Shown here: positions 34,550 through 44,928 of the stretch, piece after piece
Numbering within the stretch: position 1 is the first letter of the stretch
Layout: every line of letters begins with the position of its first letter
Source: Citrobacter telavivensis
GTDB lineage: Bacteria > Pseudomonadota > Gammaproteobacteria > Enterobacterales > Enterobacteriaceae
Assembly (NCBI GenBank): GCA_009363175.1
Contig: CP045203.1
Span: 1 to 64,000, forward strand
DNA: 64,000 bases
Reading direction: 5' to 3'
Position numbers and translations under genes: made by a program
The notes under the pieces: generated by a model
The model's input: only the letters and a program-made list of their open reading frames with translations
Told to the model about the DNA's origin: nothing
Database searches by the model: none

Positions 34550-36025
34550 ATGCCGGTAACTGATGAACAGAACGTGATCATAGGTTTCAAACCTACACCT
34601 GGCAGTATTGTTTCAGTACAGGCATACGCGGGGTCTGGTAAGACCTTTACACTAAAAGAATTCGCGGATGCAAACCCCTCACTCAAAATTCTCTATATCG
34701 TTTTTAATAAAGCTATTAAAGATGATGCAAAAAAGAAATTCCCAAAAAACGTCGAGTGTAAAACATCTCATGGTTTGGCCGTGACCCGGTACAAACACTT
34801 TGCTCATAAATACAGACAGTTTATATCCGTGAGCGAATACCGCGCAATGATGGGTGAAGATGACTGGAGAGTGGTTAAGCTTGCAATAAATGGGCTTACC
34901 CATTTCATGAATTCAGATGAACACGAAATTACTACTGAACACGTACTTAAAGACTTAAGTAAAACCGATAAAATATCTCAAAGCAGGTTGGATCAAGCGC
35001 TACGTGCAGCAAAACGTACATGGCAAATGCAATCTGACCCACTCAACGATGCCTATTGCTCACCGAATACCATCCTCAAGTTGTTCCAGTTATCGAACCC
35101 AGCCCTAGACCAGTTCTACAATGTCATTCTCTTCGACGAATCGCAGGACGCAAATCCGGTAACGATCGATATCGTTCTTAGAAACAACTGCTGCAAAGTT
35201 TTTGTCGGCGACCAGCACCAAGTGATAAACCGCTGGCGCGGTGCGGAAAACGCCCTTGAGATTGTTGAAGACCACGGGGCTCAGGTTATGCGCCTGACTA
35301 AGTCATTCCGGTTTGGGCCTCTTGTTGCAGCACTGGCCAACGTTGTGCTGTCAATGAAGGGTGAAACGTTCCCCTTGGTAGGCCTGGGTAGTCTTGATGC
35401 TATCGTTGAGCCATCGGCGATACAGGATCAAAACTTTTACGCCATCATCAGCCGCACCTACATGGGAGTCATACAATCTGCCTACGAGTCGATTATGTGG
35501 GGCAAACGGGTGATGTGGAATGGAGGTATTTCAAAATACCGTCTCGACGAGCTCCTTGATTTACATGCGCTAAAAACAGGTAACATTGCTGCTATTAAAA
35601 ATAACCGTATCACTACGGAATACGGGAACTGGGCAAATTTTTTAGAGATCGCAGAAACCACCAAGGACGTGGACATGGTGCGGGCGATTAAGTTAATGGA
35701 AGTCTATGCTGATATCCCCGGGATGGTTGAGACCATGAGGATGAATGAAGCCAGAACAGAAAAGGAAGCTGATTTAATTGTTACCACAGCCCATACCTCG
35801 AAGGGAAAGGAATTTGACCATGTCATCATCAATGACGACTTCCCATCCATTATAGAAGCCGTTGTGATGAAGAAGCCACGGGAAGTAATTATTGACGAAC
35901 TTAATCTGCTGTACGTAACTATTACCAGAACCAAGAAATCTGTAAACATCAATACTTCGTTAATGGAGCTATTAGAAGAATACCGAAGTCGTATTGAGCG
36001 AAATGTTTCAGTAGTGATAATCTGA
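34550..36025 (+). CDS. UvrD/Fbh1-like superfamily I DNA helicase
   Basis: 491 aa. Helicase motifs in order: Walker A AYAGSGKTFTL (about 24-34), Walker B ILFDESQDAN (about 195-204), motif III VGDQHQVINRWRGA (about 222-235), motif IV-like KSFRFG, motif V TTAHTSKGKEFDHVIIND and motif VI LNLLYVTITRTKK. The QVINRWRGA stretch resembles Fbh1-like helicases, which remodel recombination filaments. ATG 34550 follows AAGG. It may protect or process element DNA during transfer or recombination. Single gene bounded by a terminator. Confidence 0.87.
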   Translation: MPVTDEQNVIIGFKPTPGSIVSVQAYAGSGKTFTLKEFADANPSLKILYIVFNKAIKDDAKKKFPKNVECKTSHGLAVTRYKHFAHKYRQFISVSEYRAMMGEDDWRVVKLAINGLTHFMNSDEHEITTEHVLKDLSKTDKISQSRLDQALRAAKRTWQMQSDPLNDAYCSPNTILKLFQLSNPALDQFYNVILFDESQDANPVTIDIVLRNNCCKVFVGDQHQVINRWRGAENALEIVEDHGAQVMRLTKSFRFGPLVAALANVVLSMKGETFPLVGLGSLDAIVEPSAIQDQNFYAIISRTYMGVIQSAYESIMWGKRVMWNGGISKYRLDELLDLHALKTGNIAAIKNNRITTEYGNWANFLEIAETTKDVDMVRAIKLMEVYADIPGMVETMRMNEARTEKEADLIVTTAHTSKGKEFDHVIINDDFPSIIEAVVMKKPREVIIDELNLLYVTITRTKKSVNINTSLMELLEEYRSRIERNVSVVII

Positions 36026-36026
36026 C

Positions 36027-36062
36027 AAAAAAAGCCCTGGTTAATTCAGGGCTCTTTTTTAT
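36027..36062. terminator. Bidirectional terminator
   Basis: AAAAAAAGCCCTG / CAGGGCTCTTTTTT hairpin between the convergent helicase and thiol-disulfide genes. Confidence 0.85.
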
Positions 36063-36064
36063 TT

Positions 36065-36964
36065 CTATTTATCTTGTTGAGCTGGTGAGGCTTCGCCTGA
36101 TGTGTCTCTCTGAGAATCGACAACCATAGACTGGATCACTTCAACGAATTTTGAGAAGGGCTGTGCGCCTACAACAGAGACTTCTTTACCGGTGACATTA
36201 TCACGCACAATCGTGGTTGGTGTACCATCAACACCGGCAGCTGAACCGGCCTCCATATCCTGCTTAATGCGCTTAATCACTTCAGTACTGCCCATACAGG
36301 TATCAAATTTCGCCTGGTCTACCTCAAACAGTGCTGGGATGCTGTCCGCATCCTTAAAACCTTTACCGTTTGTTTCAGTATGGTTAAACCAATAATCAGT
36401 AACGGCCCAGAAAGCACTCGGCCCTTTCTGCTCCGCAATACACTCAGCAACAGCTGCGCCCTTCGATGCGACCGGCTCATGGAATGACATAGGGTAATGA
36501 CGCCATTCCCAGTTAACAGCCCCGGCTGTCGCGGTATCAACGATATACTTCGGCGTTTCTTTGAAGCGTTTGCAGAATGGACACTCCAGATCTTCATAGT
36601 TGATCAACGAAAACCGAGCGCCAGGCTCGCCATAGATATAACGGCCATCAGTATTTTTATTTGCTTTGTCCCAGCCTTTATAGAGTGCCTTTCGTTCTTC
36701 CGCGAGCTTTTGGTCGGCGATAGACTTAAGAGCACCCTTTACTTCGTCCTGAATATTTCCGTTCACTCCCTGTTGAACTGCGGGGTTCTTGGCCAGCGAT
36801 GTACTAATTTTATCCAGCAGTTGATTGGTCATCACCTGGGTTTTGTACGAGATAAAACTAATTACCATCAACCAAACCATTCCGATTACAACAACGATTC
36901 CCCCGGCCCAGGCAAAAATTGTTTTATTTCCAGAACTGCACTTTTCATTTCTTTGCTTATCCAT
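36065..36964 (-). CDS. Membrane-anchored DsbA-like thiol-disulfide protein
   Basis: 299 aa. One N-terminal span (about 16-38), a helical stalk, then a thioredoxin fold with active site CPFC at 128-131 (NYEDLECPFCKRF) and the cis-proline segment DGTPTTIV near 255. It is a paralogue of the CQYC protein at 43776: both have a YGxPxAxF lead-in. Probably forms or isomerises disulfides in exported conjugation proteins. The start at 36964 follows GAGGG. Confidence 0.85.
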   Translation of the reverse strand: MDKQRNEKCSSGNKTIFAWAGGIVVVIGMVWLMVISFISYKTQVMTNQLLDKISTSLAKNPAVQQGVNGNIQDEVKGALKSIADQKLAEERKALYKGWDKANKNTDGRYIYGEPGARFSLINYEDLECPFCKRFKETPKYIVDTATAGAVNWEWRHYPMSFHEPVASKGAAVAECIAEQKGPSAFWAVTDYWFNHTETNGKGFKDADSIPALFEVDQAKFDTCMGSTEVIKRIKQDMEAGSAAGVDGTPTTIVRDNVTGKEVSVVGAQPFSKFVEVIQSMVVDSQRDTSGEASPAQQDK

Positions 36965-36986
36965 TGTACCCTCGCATTTTGATGGA

Positions 36987-37556
36987 TTAGGACTTAGGTT
37001 GTTGGTTATCGATCTGCATCTGAATTCGATATTTCCGCAGCTCTTCCGGTTCACCACTGGAAAGCACATTTAATTCGTGGGCACTTAACCGATAGCCAGG
37101 TGTTGAGCAGTATTTATCTTTGATACGGAGGTATTCAGCCCTACTGGCGTTCTGTGTGTTATTAGGAAGGAGAAAGGTATTTTCCCCGCAAAATGCTGGG
37201 GTCTGTGTGAACGTGCCACGCGGCCCATTGGCATACTTTGTGTTTGCCACTGAAGTGAGCAAGACCTGGGTGTAATTGTCATGTGCCACATATCGCTTCC
37301 CGGATGGATCATTGATGGCATACGGACTCACGAGCGTATGCTCATACCCAGGGTAACGTATAGCCGCGCCACCGCGTTCTGTACCACGCCAGGATTCGGA
37401 GTACTGATACTGGTAGGGGTACTCGGCCCTGGCGGGGAGATTGCGCGTTTCGTCGAGGTAAGTACGTTGTGGCTTACCTGTCCCACTGCAACCGCTGGTG
37501 ATTACGCCGGTAATAACCACCAGCAGGGGCAAAACAATTTTATTCGCCAATTTCAT
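36987..37556 (-). CDS. Lipoprotein
   Basis: 189 aa with lipobox ITSGC (Cys23), then a Tyr/Arg-rich periplasmic domain with paired cysteines (AFCGEN, DKYCSTPGY). It lies 22 bp upstream of the DsbA-like gene in the same direction, so the cysteines may be a substrate of that protein. Family not recognised. Confidence 0.7.
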   Translation of the reverse strand: MKLANKIVLPLLVVITGVITSGCSGTGKPQRTYLDETRNLPARAEYPYQYQYSESWRGTERGGAAIRYPGYEHTLVSPYAINDPSGKRYVAHDNYTQVLLTSVANTKYANGPRGTFTQTPAFCGENTFLLPNNTQNASRAEYLRIKDKYCSTPGYRLSAHELNVLSSGEPEELRKYRIQMQIDNQQPKS

Positions 37557-37705
37557 TGCTTAGTCTCCAATTGGATAGCAACGTCATTATCTTAATTTCT
37601 CACCCTTGACGTTATGTTTTATGAAGACAAAACGTCGTCATTTTCCAGCACGATTTTTTTCTCAATCGGTTAACTTACAAGGTACTTAACCGGAGAAATC
37701 TTTTA

Positions 37706-40408
37706 ATGCTGAGACACATTAAAAATATTCTGAATACTTTTTTGCCTGATAACAAAAAGGCTACCACTGATCTATTCGGTGACGAAATCGATATGTCAGT
37801 AGATGAAGAAATCGGGAAACTCATTTCATCACGAGATAATATGCGCTATCCGGCAAGCGAAATCGGATTCCCGGCTCAAGTACCGGGTGAGTACGTATTA
37901 CGTCATTACCAGAAACCACTTGTGATGGCGATTAAACGAGAACTGGATATTAGGGACTCTGAGTTTAATCAGCTTATTCTTCCTATGCTGATAAATTTCG
38001 CTAACTTTGTTCACCTCTTCCCGGCATCCGAAAACCATCATCACCGTGCTGCAACCGGATTGTTGCGTCATTCATTGGAAGTGTGTTTCCAGTGTATCCG
38101 GCGTTCTAAAAACATCGAGTTTGATTCAATGGCGGTTCCCGTACATAAATCAAATCGTGCATTAGCATGGCGACTTGCAGTCGCAGCTGGTGGGCTACTT
38201 CATGACCTCGGGAAACCATTTACCGATTTTGAAGTATGGAACGAAGACGGGAAAATTCACTGGCCTCCAGGCCATGAACCAATCCATGTCTGGGCAAAAG
38301 AGAACAATGTAAAAAGATACTATCTTGTATGGAAACCAGGCCGTCACCGCCAGCATACCTCCAGCACGAGCAATATGTTGTTGATGATCATGCCAAAAGA
38401 AATGCATGTTTACCTTCTTAACGGCGGGAATGATATTTTCAATGAATTGACCCGGGCACTGAATGCCAGTGCGCAGCTCAATGCAGAAAAAATCAGTGGT
38501 CAGGACGTTAAAAACAAGATCCTCACTACCATTAAGGCCGCCGACTCAGCATCCGTTAACTATGATATGCGGCAATACGCCGGTGATGCGATTCGTGCAA
38601 GCCAGTCAGGTGTACCTGCGGTTCAGCGTGTAGTTGATGCCATGCGCCATAGATTGAAAAAAGGAGATTGGATTCCCAACAAGCCAGGAAGCCCTGTATG
38701 GGTGACTACCTATGGCGTATTCATCGTCTGGGGTGTTGCGGTCAAGGATATTATTGAGACCGTTAGGAACTCCGGCGCTGTTATTCCACAAACCCAGAAT
38801 AGTCTGGCTGACCTGATGCTAAGTTATCATCTCTGTCGACCAAACGTTCACCAGGACGATGACACTGCATACTGGCGTATTGCCCCTCATATCTTGAATG
38901 ATAAAAGTTCAAGAGAAAGCAAAGACCCTAAAGTTGCGTTGAGCTGCATCCTTCTGATATCTCCAGAAGTACTATTTGTCGATACTGTTGACCCTCTACC
39001 ATGCAGCAGCCGCATCCGTATTGAAGGTAAATGGGTGGAATACCTGACCGGGAGGCCAAACCAGCCAAAACTCGTCGAAAGCGAACCCTACATTGGTCAG
39101 AAGCCGGTTCCGTCAACCGGAATACCGAATGAGGTCGACCGCTCAGTTTTACAGGGCGGAACAATCATTGCTGATGAACAGGAATCTCCACTGGAGAGTA
39201 TTTTTGGAAACCGACAGGTTACGCCGGAAAACGCCCACGAACTGCTGCATAAGCTCAATCTGCTTTCTGATGAGGACTACAATCGTGTAAAGGAAAGAAA
39301 TACCAGTACCAAAAATCAAAAAGATTGTCTGGATGACACTAATTCACCAACAACTGAGCTGGCGGGCAGCGGGGAATCAAAAGGGCTCAAAGATAATCAA
39401 CCAAAGCCAGTGTCGGAGAATAATGAACCCAAGCGCCGTCTTTCCCTCAAAGAAACCCTGGCATCGGCACAAACAGAGATTGAGTTCTCTGTACCCAGTT
39501 CACTTATAAAAGAACCAAACCATAAAACTCTGAACGAAACCCTTGAGTTTCATTCAATCATCAACTCGTATAATAGCAACGAACCAACTTCAAGCGATGC
39601 ATTGGATCAGACCCAGCCCTCACCTACCCGTCAGGCATTAAAGGAAATTCAGCTGCACCAGGATGCTGTCGATACCGGCATTCAGTCTGGTGAGGTAATT
39701 GATGATTATTCAATTTACGAAGATTATGATTCCATGTGGCAGGATGACGTGAAAGCTGATAACGATTTTGGTTACTCGGCTCATGCGGATACTTCGGCCA
39801 ACATACCGGCTAACGTAAAATTTTACGATAAATTTAGTCAGCTATACGTATCTGGTCTTGAAGCGGCCAAAGAATTTCTCGTTAAATATGTTACCGACCA
39901 CTCAGACGATCTTTTCATTGAATCAGGCCACTTAATCATTGCTATTGATAAAGATTTTGATGAGCGTAATTATGCTCTGCTTCAGGACTCCAACTGGTTA
40001 TGGCAAAGGTTTATGGAAGCCCCAGCCCAGTATTATTTCCATCGTACTCAGAAGTGCTTATATCTCAGAAAAGAACTTAATAATGATATCGACTTGCTGA
40101 TGGATGGGAAGTTTAACGATCTGCTTTACTCTGCTTTAACTGATGTTTCTGATAAAGATTACAACATTACAGATTTATGCAATGAAATGATTTCAAAAGG
40201 TATGCTGAAGCGAACCTATTCTGGAGAGCCTGTCATTGCCGTAAGCGTTGCCTTAAAGCGACGTATTGCGGATGAACTCGGCATTGATATTACTCAATTG
40301 CAGAAGATTATGCTGATGCACTTTGATTTCTATTCAAAGACCGGTGTTGACTACATTCTTCCTAATAGTGAACGAATGCATAATCAAATGGTGGATAAAG
40401 ATGAGTGA
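37706..40408 (+). CDS. traI: MOBH-family conjugative relaxase
   Basis: 900 aa. The N-terminal TraI_2 domain (about 45-330) has the HHH run at 111-113, RHSLEV at 121-126 and an HD-type pair in GLLHDLGKPFTD (163-174), the marks of MOBH relaxases of IncHI, IncC and SXT/R391 elements. It nicks at oriT and leads the strand into the recipient. Residues about 480-700 are low-complexity, and the C-terminal TraI_2_C-like domain (about 720-880) probably binds nucleic acid. It overlaps traD by 8 bp. Confidence 0.92.
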   Translation: MLRHIKNILNTFLPDNKKATTDLFGDEIDMSVDEEIGKLISSRDNMRYPASEIGFPAQVPGEYVLRHYQKPLVMAIKRELDIRDSEFNQLILPMLINFANFVHLFPASENHHHRAATGLLRHSLEVCFQCIRRSKNIEFDSMAVPVHKSNRALAWRLAVAAGGLLHDLGKPFTDFEVWNEDGKIHWPPGHEPIHVWAKENNVKRYYLVWKPGRHRQHTSSTSNMLLMIMPKEMHVYLLNGGNDIFNELTRALNASAQLNAEKISGQDVKNKILTTIKAADSASVNYDMRQYAGDAIRASQSGVPAVQRVVDAMRHRLKKGDWIPNKPGSPVWVTTYGVFIVWGVAVKDIIETVRNSGAVIPQTQNSLADLMLSYHLCRPNVHQDDDTAYWRIAPHILNDKSSRESKDPKVALSCILLISPEVLFVDTVDPLPCSSRIRIEGKWVEYLTGRPNQPKLVESEPYIGQKPVPSTGIPNEVDRSVLQGGTIIADEQESPLESIFGNRQVTPENAHELLHKLNLLSDEDYNRVKERNTSTKNQKDCLDDTNSPTTELAGSGESKGLKDNQPKPVSENNEPKRRLSLKETLASAQTEIEFSVPSSLIKEPNHKTLNETLEFHSIINSYNSNEPTSSDALDQTQPSPTRQALKEIQLHQDAVDTGIQSGEVIDDYSIYEDYDSMWQDDVKADNDFGYSAHADTSANIPANVKFYDKFSQLYVSGLEAAKEFLVKYVTDHSDDLFIESGHLIIAIDKDFDERNYALLQDSNWLWQRFMEAPAQYYFHRTQKCLYLRKELNNDIDLLMDGKFNDLLYSALTDVSDKDYNITDLCNEMISKGMLKRTYSGEPVIAVSVALKRRIADELGIDITQLQKIMLMHFDFYSKTGVDYILPNSERMHNQMVDKDE

Positions 40409-42377
40409 GTGGAAATATAACTTACGTTGGCGCACAAATTTTGAAGGCCTTGAGACTCTTGGTTGGACAGCAGGTATAGCCGCAACTATCGGGGTTAATA
40501 CACTGTTTAACATGCCATCTCTACCCTGTTACCTCTCAGTTGCAGTCCAGGCTGCTTATGGTATTCGTAGTCTCCCGGCAGCATGGGATATTTATACGCA
40601 CAAACGCCGCCTGAAGCGAAAACCAAAACCACTCGTAATGGACATGAAATCATTTATCGAACAGATGATTCGTGAGCCTGACAGCTATCTTATTTGCAGA
40701 GGCTTTGAGTGGGGCCAGAATGAGGGTCAACTGGCATCTGAGTTGATAAAGCGTGACATAAAGAAATTTGTAGCCAAACCATCCAAAAATTTTATGGGCC
40801 TCGGCTGGATTCATGCGCTAGGTAAAAAAAACGAATGGATCGGAATTTCTGAAGAACTTTTATCGTTGCATACGCTTATAACTGGCACAACCGGCTCAGG
40901 CAAAACAACATATTTTAAACTACTTATTCTTCAAGCCGCACTAAAAAAACAACCACTAATCCTCATTGACCCCAAAAATGATGAAGAACTGGCTGAATGG
41001 ATGAAGTTCTGTCTGGAATTGGTGGATCGCTCAACGAAATATAATTACGTTTCATTGGCGCATCCTGAAAAATCAGCTCGAATATCTCCAATTACTAACT
41101 ACACTCAGGCTGGCGAGGTAGCTAACAGAATTACATCGGTTATTCAACGTGCTGATAGTACGAGCGATCCGTTTGTTTCATTTGGTATTATGTCATTAAC
41201 TACGGTTGTTGAGCTGATGAAAATCTGTGAAATCAAACCGACTTTACGCAATATTAAATCACAACTGAGTGCTGACATCTCTTCATTAGCATCTCTATTG
41301 ATTATGGCCATCACTAAATTCGGCCACAAGACTTTAGGAGAGTCCGATTTCGACATTATTTTACAGGCGAAAATTGACCGTTACTCGTCTAAAATTAAAG
41401 GCCCAAAAGAAATAGCAGAAATATGTGCAGACATTTACCGAAATGACATTAAAGGTAATAAAGGGAAAGGCGATACTTCAATTGAAGCCGGTATTGATAT
41501 GTTCGGTCATCAGCGCGAACACTTCCAGAAAATGATTCTGAACGTGATGCCAATTCTTAGTCAACTAACTCAAGGGTTTATGTCAGAGTTGTTATCCCCT
41601 GACAGTGCTGATGAAGATGAACTGAATGATACTCGTCCAATTTCGAATATTCAGGATATCATCACTACCGGGGGAATGTTGTATTTGGGGTTAAATTCCC
41701 TTGCAGATGCTGAGACTGGATCTGCGGTCGGTTCTATTTTCCTGTCTGATATAACATCTGTTAGCTCGACTGTGTACAATTTTTTAAAACCTGGTGGTCA
41801 GGACTTGGCTTCTGTAATGGTGTTAATCGATGAAGCAGCTGAAGTTATTAATGACCAAGTTATTAAAATGTTGAATAAAACCCGTGGTGCTGGGTTCCGC
41901 TTATTTATTTCGTCGCAATCGACTTCCGACTTCGAAGCCCGTCTCGGTTCAGAAGCCAAAATGAAGCAGGTTATAACCAATACGAACCACTTTACGGCGC
42001 TACGCACACCAGATCCTGATGCCCAGGAAGCAGTCATGAAACGAGTACCACCGACAAAGTTCAAATATATTATGCGTGGTCATGGCTCCAGCGCAGGTGC
42101 AGATCCTGAACAAATCACCGGCAGTGTCGGGGAACGATTGATGGAGGAAGAAGGCGAGTTATTTCAATCTCAACTGCTAGGTTGGTTACCCAACCTCGAA
42201 TGCATGGCCATAAATCAGGCTAATAAAATAGTAAAAGGTAAAGTCCCCGTCATATTAATGCCGAGGAATGAGTCCGAGTTAAGCGATGTCCGAACTATCG
42301 CTAAAAAGTACCTTTCAATCTACGAACGTCAACAAAAGGTTCGTGGTGAAAAATCACGTATCAGCGCCGAGGGGTAA
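40401..42377 (+). CDS. traD: Type IV coupling protein
   Basis: 658-aa VirD4/TraD ATPase. N-terminal hydrophobic part (about 20-60), Walker A GTTGSGKTT at 162-170 and Walker B VLIDEAAEVIN near 475-485. It docks the relaxosome to the secretion channel at the inner membrane. ATG 40401 lies inside the traI 3' end with GGTGG before it, so translation is coupled. Confidence 0.93.
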   Translation: MSEWKYNLRWRTNFEGLETLGWTAGIAATIGVNTLFNMPSLPCYLSVAVQAAYGIRSLPAAWDIYTHKRRLKRKPKPLVMDMKSFIEQMIREPDSYLICRGFEWGQNEGQLASELIKRDIKKFVAKPSKNFMGLGWIHALGKKNEWIGISEELLSLHTLITGTTGSGKTTYFKLLILQAALKKQPLILIDPKNDEELAEWMKFCLELVDRSTKYNYVSLAHPEKSARISPITNYTQAGEVANRITSVIQRADSTSDPFVSFGIMSLTTVVELMKICEIKPTLRNIKSQLSADISSLASLLIMAITKFGHKTLGESDFDIILQAKIDRYSSKIKGPKEIAEICADIYRNDIKGNKGKGDTSIEAGIDMFGHQREHFQKMILNVMPILSQLTQGFMSELLSPDSADEDELNDTRPISNIQDIITTGGMLYLGLNSLADAETGSAVGSIFLSDITSVSSTVYNFLKPGGQDLASVMVLIDEAAEVINDQVIKMLNKTRGAGFRLFISSQSTSDFEARLGSEAKMKQVITNTNHFTALRTPDPDAQEAVMKRVPPTKFKYIMRGHGSSAGADPEQITGSVGERLMEEEGELFQSQLLGWLPNLECMAINQANKIVKGKVPVILMPRNESELSDVRTIAKKYLSIYERQQKVRGEKSRISAEG

Positions 42378-42379
42378 AT

Positions 42380-42766
42380 ATGATTAAAACCAAAACTCTA
42401 TTAAAGCGTAAAGATGATCAAGCCTCATATGACGGTTTGACCATGATCTGGCCATGTGTTGATGGCATCACTGGGCAAATGTTAGCTCTACTGAAAACCC
42501 TTACTCCTGATGAACGCGTTGGTGCAGCAGTGAGCTCCGCTATCAAAGCTTATCATCAGGACAACGAGCAGGAGCTGAATGACTGGGAGCGGCTTGCGAT
42601 CTATATCATTGAGCTTGGCTTGTTCGTTTGCCGGGAACTTCAACACACGTTGAATTTCTGTGAAATTACTTCACGGATAAATCTCCCGAGAAAGCTAACC
42701 AACGAACTGATTATCCAGGCTGGGAGGAAGGCGAAGATTGGGGATATCGAATGTCTGATAAGTTGA
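42380..42766 (+). CDS. Hypothetical protein between traD and DUF4400 gene
   Basis: 128 aa, soluble, starting 2 bp after traD and overlapping the next gene by 16 bp. A small gene at this place is usual in SXT/IncC-type elements (TraJ region). No domain recognised. Confidence 0.7.
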   Translation: MIKTKTLLKRKDDQASYDGLTMIWPCVDGITGQMLALLKTLTPDERVGAAVSSAIKAYHQDNEQELNDWERLAIYIIELGLFVCRELQHTLNFCEITSRINLPRKLTNELIIQAGRKAKIGDIECLIS

Positions 42767-43401
42767 ATGAGGAAAAGTGGCCTAAGACGATAAAGACACT
42801 GATCATCTGGAGTTCGACGATTCTCCTTTTTATCTCTGTCTTCTTTCCGGTTGAGTATTTTAAGTCTAATGCTCTGAAAGAAATCGCATGGGGTCATAAA
42901 ATGATAGGCGAAAAAGATTTCGTCATGGTATTGCAAAAGGCTCGCGACAATTATACTGAAGCATTTGTAAATACGGGGATTGATAAGGCGTTAAAGGATT
43001 TTTACCAGCTTCCTCCCAGCGACATGGCCAACCACGGCGGGCCACTGAAATACTTTGTTGGGCTTTTCCAGAACATTGCCGAGAACCTGAATTATTGGCT
43101 CTACATGATTATGTATCGTTTAACACTTGATATGTATTGGTTACCGTACATGGCCGTGGTCATCATCCCGTCTCTGTTTGCAGGGGTAATGCGGTGGATG
43201 GCAAAAAGATATAACTTTGGATATGCCAGTCCGTTTCTTAACCGTCGTAGCATGGTATTGATTGGCTGGGGTGTATATAGCGTTCTCCTGTCGCTTTTTA
43301 TACCGTTACCTGTGCCTCCAATGATCGGGGCACTCATAATGATAGTAATGATTCCTATTGGTTCATCTCTACTTATTTCAAACCTACCAAAACGTATTTA
43401 A
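42751..43401 (+). CDS. DUF4400 membrane protein (s043/TraJ-like)
   Basis: 216 aa with about four spans (18-36, 105-125 region, 130-150, 165-205). Size, topology and place after traD fit the DUF4400 family of IncC and SXT/R391 transfer regions. Its exact role in transfer is not known. It ends at a strong terminator, closing the traI-traD unit. Confidence 0.8.
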   Translation: MSDKLNEEKWPKTIKTLIIWSSTILLFISVFFPVEYFKSNALKEIAWGHKMIGEKDFVMVLQKARDNYTEAFVNTGIDKALKDFYQLPPSDMANHGGPLKYFVGLFQNIAENLNYWLYMIMYRLTLDMYWLPYMAVVIIPSLFAGVMRWMAKRYNFGYASPFLNRRSMVLIGWGVYSVLLSLFIPLPVPPMIGALIMIVMIPIGSSLLISNLPKRI

Positions 43402-43406
43402 CCTTA

Positions 43407-43444
43407 AGAAAAGCACCTCAATTTGCGGTGCTTTTCTTTTTCCT
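43407..43444 (+). terminator. Terminator of the traI-traD operon
   Basis: AAAAGCACC / GGTGCTTTTC hairpin followed by T-rich DNA. It separates the DNA-processing operon from the pilus-assembly operon. Confidence 0.87.
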
Positions 43445-43485
43445 CAATATTTCATGTTTGTTAAATTAGCTGTGCGAGGTGATGC

Positions 43486-43779
43486 ATGACTAATTCGAAA
43501 CCATTTATTCTTTCTGCCCTGCTCTGCCTGACGTTTACCGTAGGGATGATTAGCTATTTGCTAATTTCTGATGTCCCAGAAAAAATCCGTATCCTCAATC
43601 AGAAGATCACGGCATCAACTTACCCTCAGTCACGGGATGTCCTGAACAAAGACATGGCTGAAATCATACTGCCCTATCTTAAAAAGCAAAAAGCTGCTGA
43701 GGCGTCTCAGGTCAAAGTCCAAAAGCCAAACGAAATCTATACGCCGGAACAATTGCAGCAATCAAGAGGCTACAAATGA
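43486..43779 (+). CDS. Small bitopic protein, first gene of the pilus operon
   Basis: 97 aa, one N-terminal span (about 7-27), then a periplasmic helical part. It overlaps the DsbA-like gene by four bases (ATGA), suggesting the two act together. Confidence 0.65.
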   Translation: MTNSKPFILSALLCLTFTVGMISYLLISDVPEKIRILNQKITASTYPQSRDVLNKDMAEIILPYLKKQKAAEASQVKVQKPNEIYTPEQLQQSRGYK

Positions 43780-44594
43780 AAAAGAACATTTTGAACTCTC
43801 TTATATTTGGAATTCCGCTCATGGTTATGGTAAGCACGGCTGCATTTTTTACTTACCAAATCGATAGACAGTCCCAACTTCTTAATGACCTAGCGATCGT
43901 TGCTGAGACTCACAAGCCCGTAGTAAACAACAAAAGCGAACTACTGGACGCATTTGCAAAATACATTAATGCAGCGGGCCTAAAACCTGAATCGCAGAAA
44001 CAATCCAATGTCGGTTACCGGACTGGAAACAAACCCGATACCGCCTATGCGCCTTCTACGGACAACGAACGTATTTATGGGAACCCGGATGCTCAGTTCT
44101 ATATCATTGAGTATTCCGATTTTGAATGTCAGTACTGCAAACAACATTTCCCAATCGTTATGGATCTCGTGGATTCATCACAAGGGAATATTGCGATGGT
44201 TTTCAAACATGTTCCTGTTCACGGGCAGGCTTCCCGTACTGAAGCTTTAGCAGCGGAGTGTGCTGTTGAGCAGGGAGGAAATCCATCTTTCTTCCAGTTA
44301 TCTAAAGCGTTATTCCGCTACAGCCAATCTGACGGGCACGGTCTTAGCGCACCGCTAGACCAAATCGCCCGCGAAACTGGTTTAGACCCGAACCGCTTAC
44401 TTGAATGTATCAATGCGGCCAGGCCGTCCAGCAAGATAGCCGACGACGTTCGTGAAGCAGGTCAGCTTGGTATCCAAAAGACCCCTACAAACATTGTTGT
44501 CTACGGTGATAAGTCAGCCATTGTTCAGGGCGCAGTAGATGGAGCAGGCCTTATGCAAATGATGGCTCAGCTTGCAGGCTCTGGTCAGAAATAG
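43776..44594 (+). CDS. DsbA-like thiol-disulfide protein of the transfer operon
   Basis: 272 aa, anchored by an N-terminal span (about 8-27). Thioredoxin fold with active site CQYC at 118-121 (EYSDFECQYCKQHF) and cis-Pro in KTPTNIVVYG. It is a paralogue of the CPFC protein at 36065. It probably helps fold cysteine-rich TraU, TraN-like or adjacent proteins. Confidence 0.87.
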   Translation: MKKNILNSLIFGIPLMVMVSTAAFFTYQIDRQSQLLNDLAIVAETHKPVVNNKSELLDAFAKYINAAGLKPESQKQSNVGYRTGNKPDTAYAPSTDNERIYGNPDAQFYIIEYSDFECQYCKQHFPIVMDLVDSSQGNIAMVFKHVPVHGQASRTEALAAECAVEQGGNPSFFQLSKALFRYSQSDGHGLSAPLDQIARETGLDPNRLLECINAARPSSKIADDVREAGQLGIQKTPTNIVVYGDKSAIVQGAVDGAGLMQMMAQLAGSGQK

Positions 44595-44643
44595 GCGCAT
44601 TTTGTCGTCAATAAATCTGAAAAAATTCATATGAGAGGTCATC

Positions 44644-44928
44644 ATGGAACCTGTTTATATTTCTCACTCGATTGACGAACCACCAAAGTTATTTTTTTGG
44701 TCGATTGATGAAGCCATGCCATTTTTCGTTGCTCTCGCGGTTGGGATTATCACTGGACGATTATTACCGATGATAATTCTGGGTGTTGTAGTTTCACGTG
44801 TTTATGGCGGTTTTCTGGCGCGAGCTTCTGAGAAATATTTTATGCACCTCTGTTACTGGAAATTCGGAGTCACATTCGGTGGTGGCACTTTTGTACCTGA
44901 ATCCTTCGACCGGGAGTTTATTGTATGA
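44644..44928 (+). CDS. traL: F-type conjugation protein TraL
   Basis: 94 aa small inner-membrane pilus assembly protein. Two close hydrophobic stretches (about 24-58) and the order before traE identify it. It overlaps traE by four bases. Confidence 0.88.
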   Translation: MEPVYISHSIDEPPKLFFWSIDEAMPFFVALAVGIITGRLLPMIILGVVVSRVYGGFLARASEKYFMHLCYWKFGVTFGGGTFVPESFDREFIV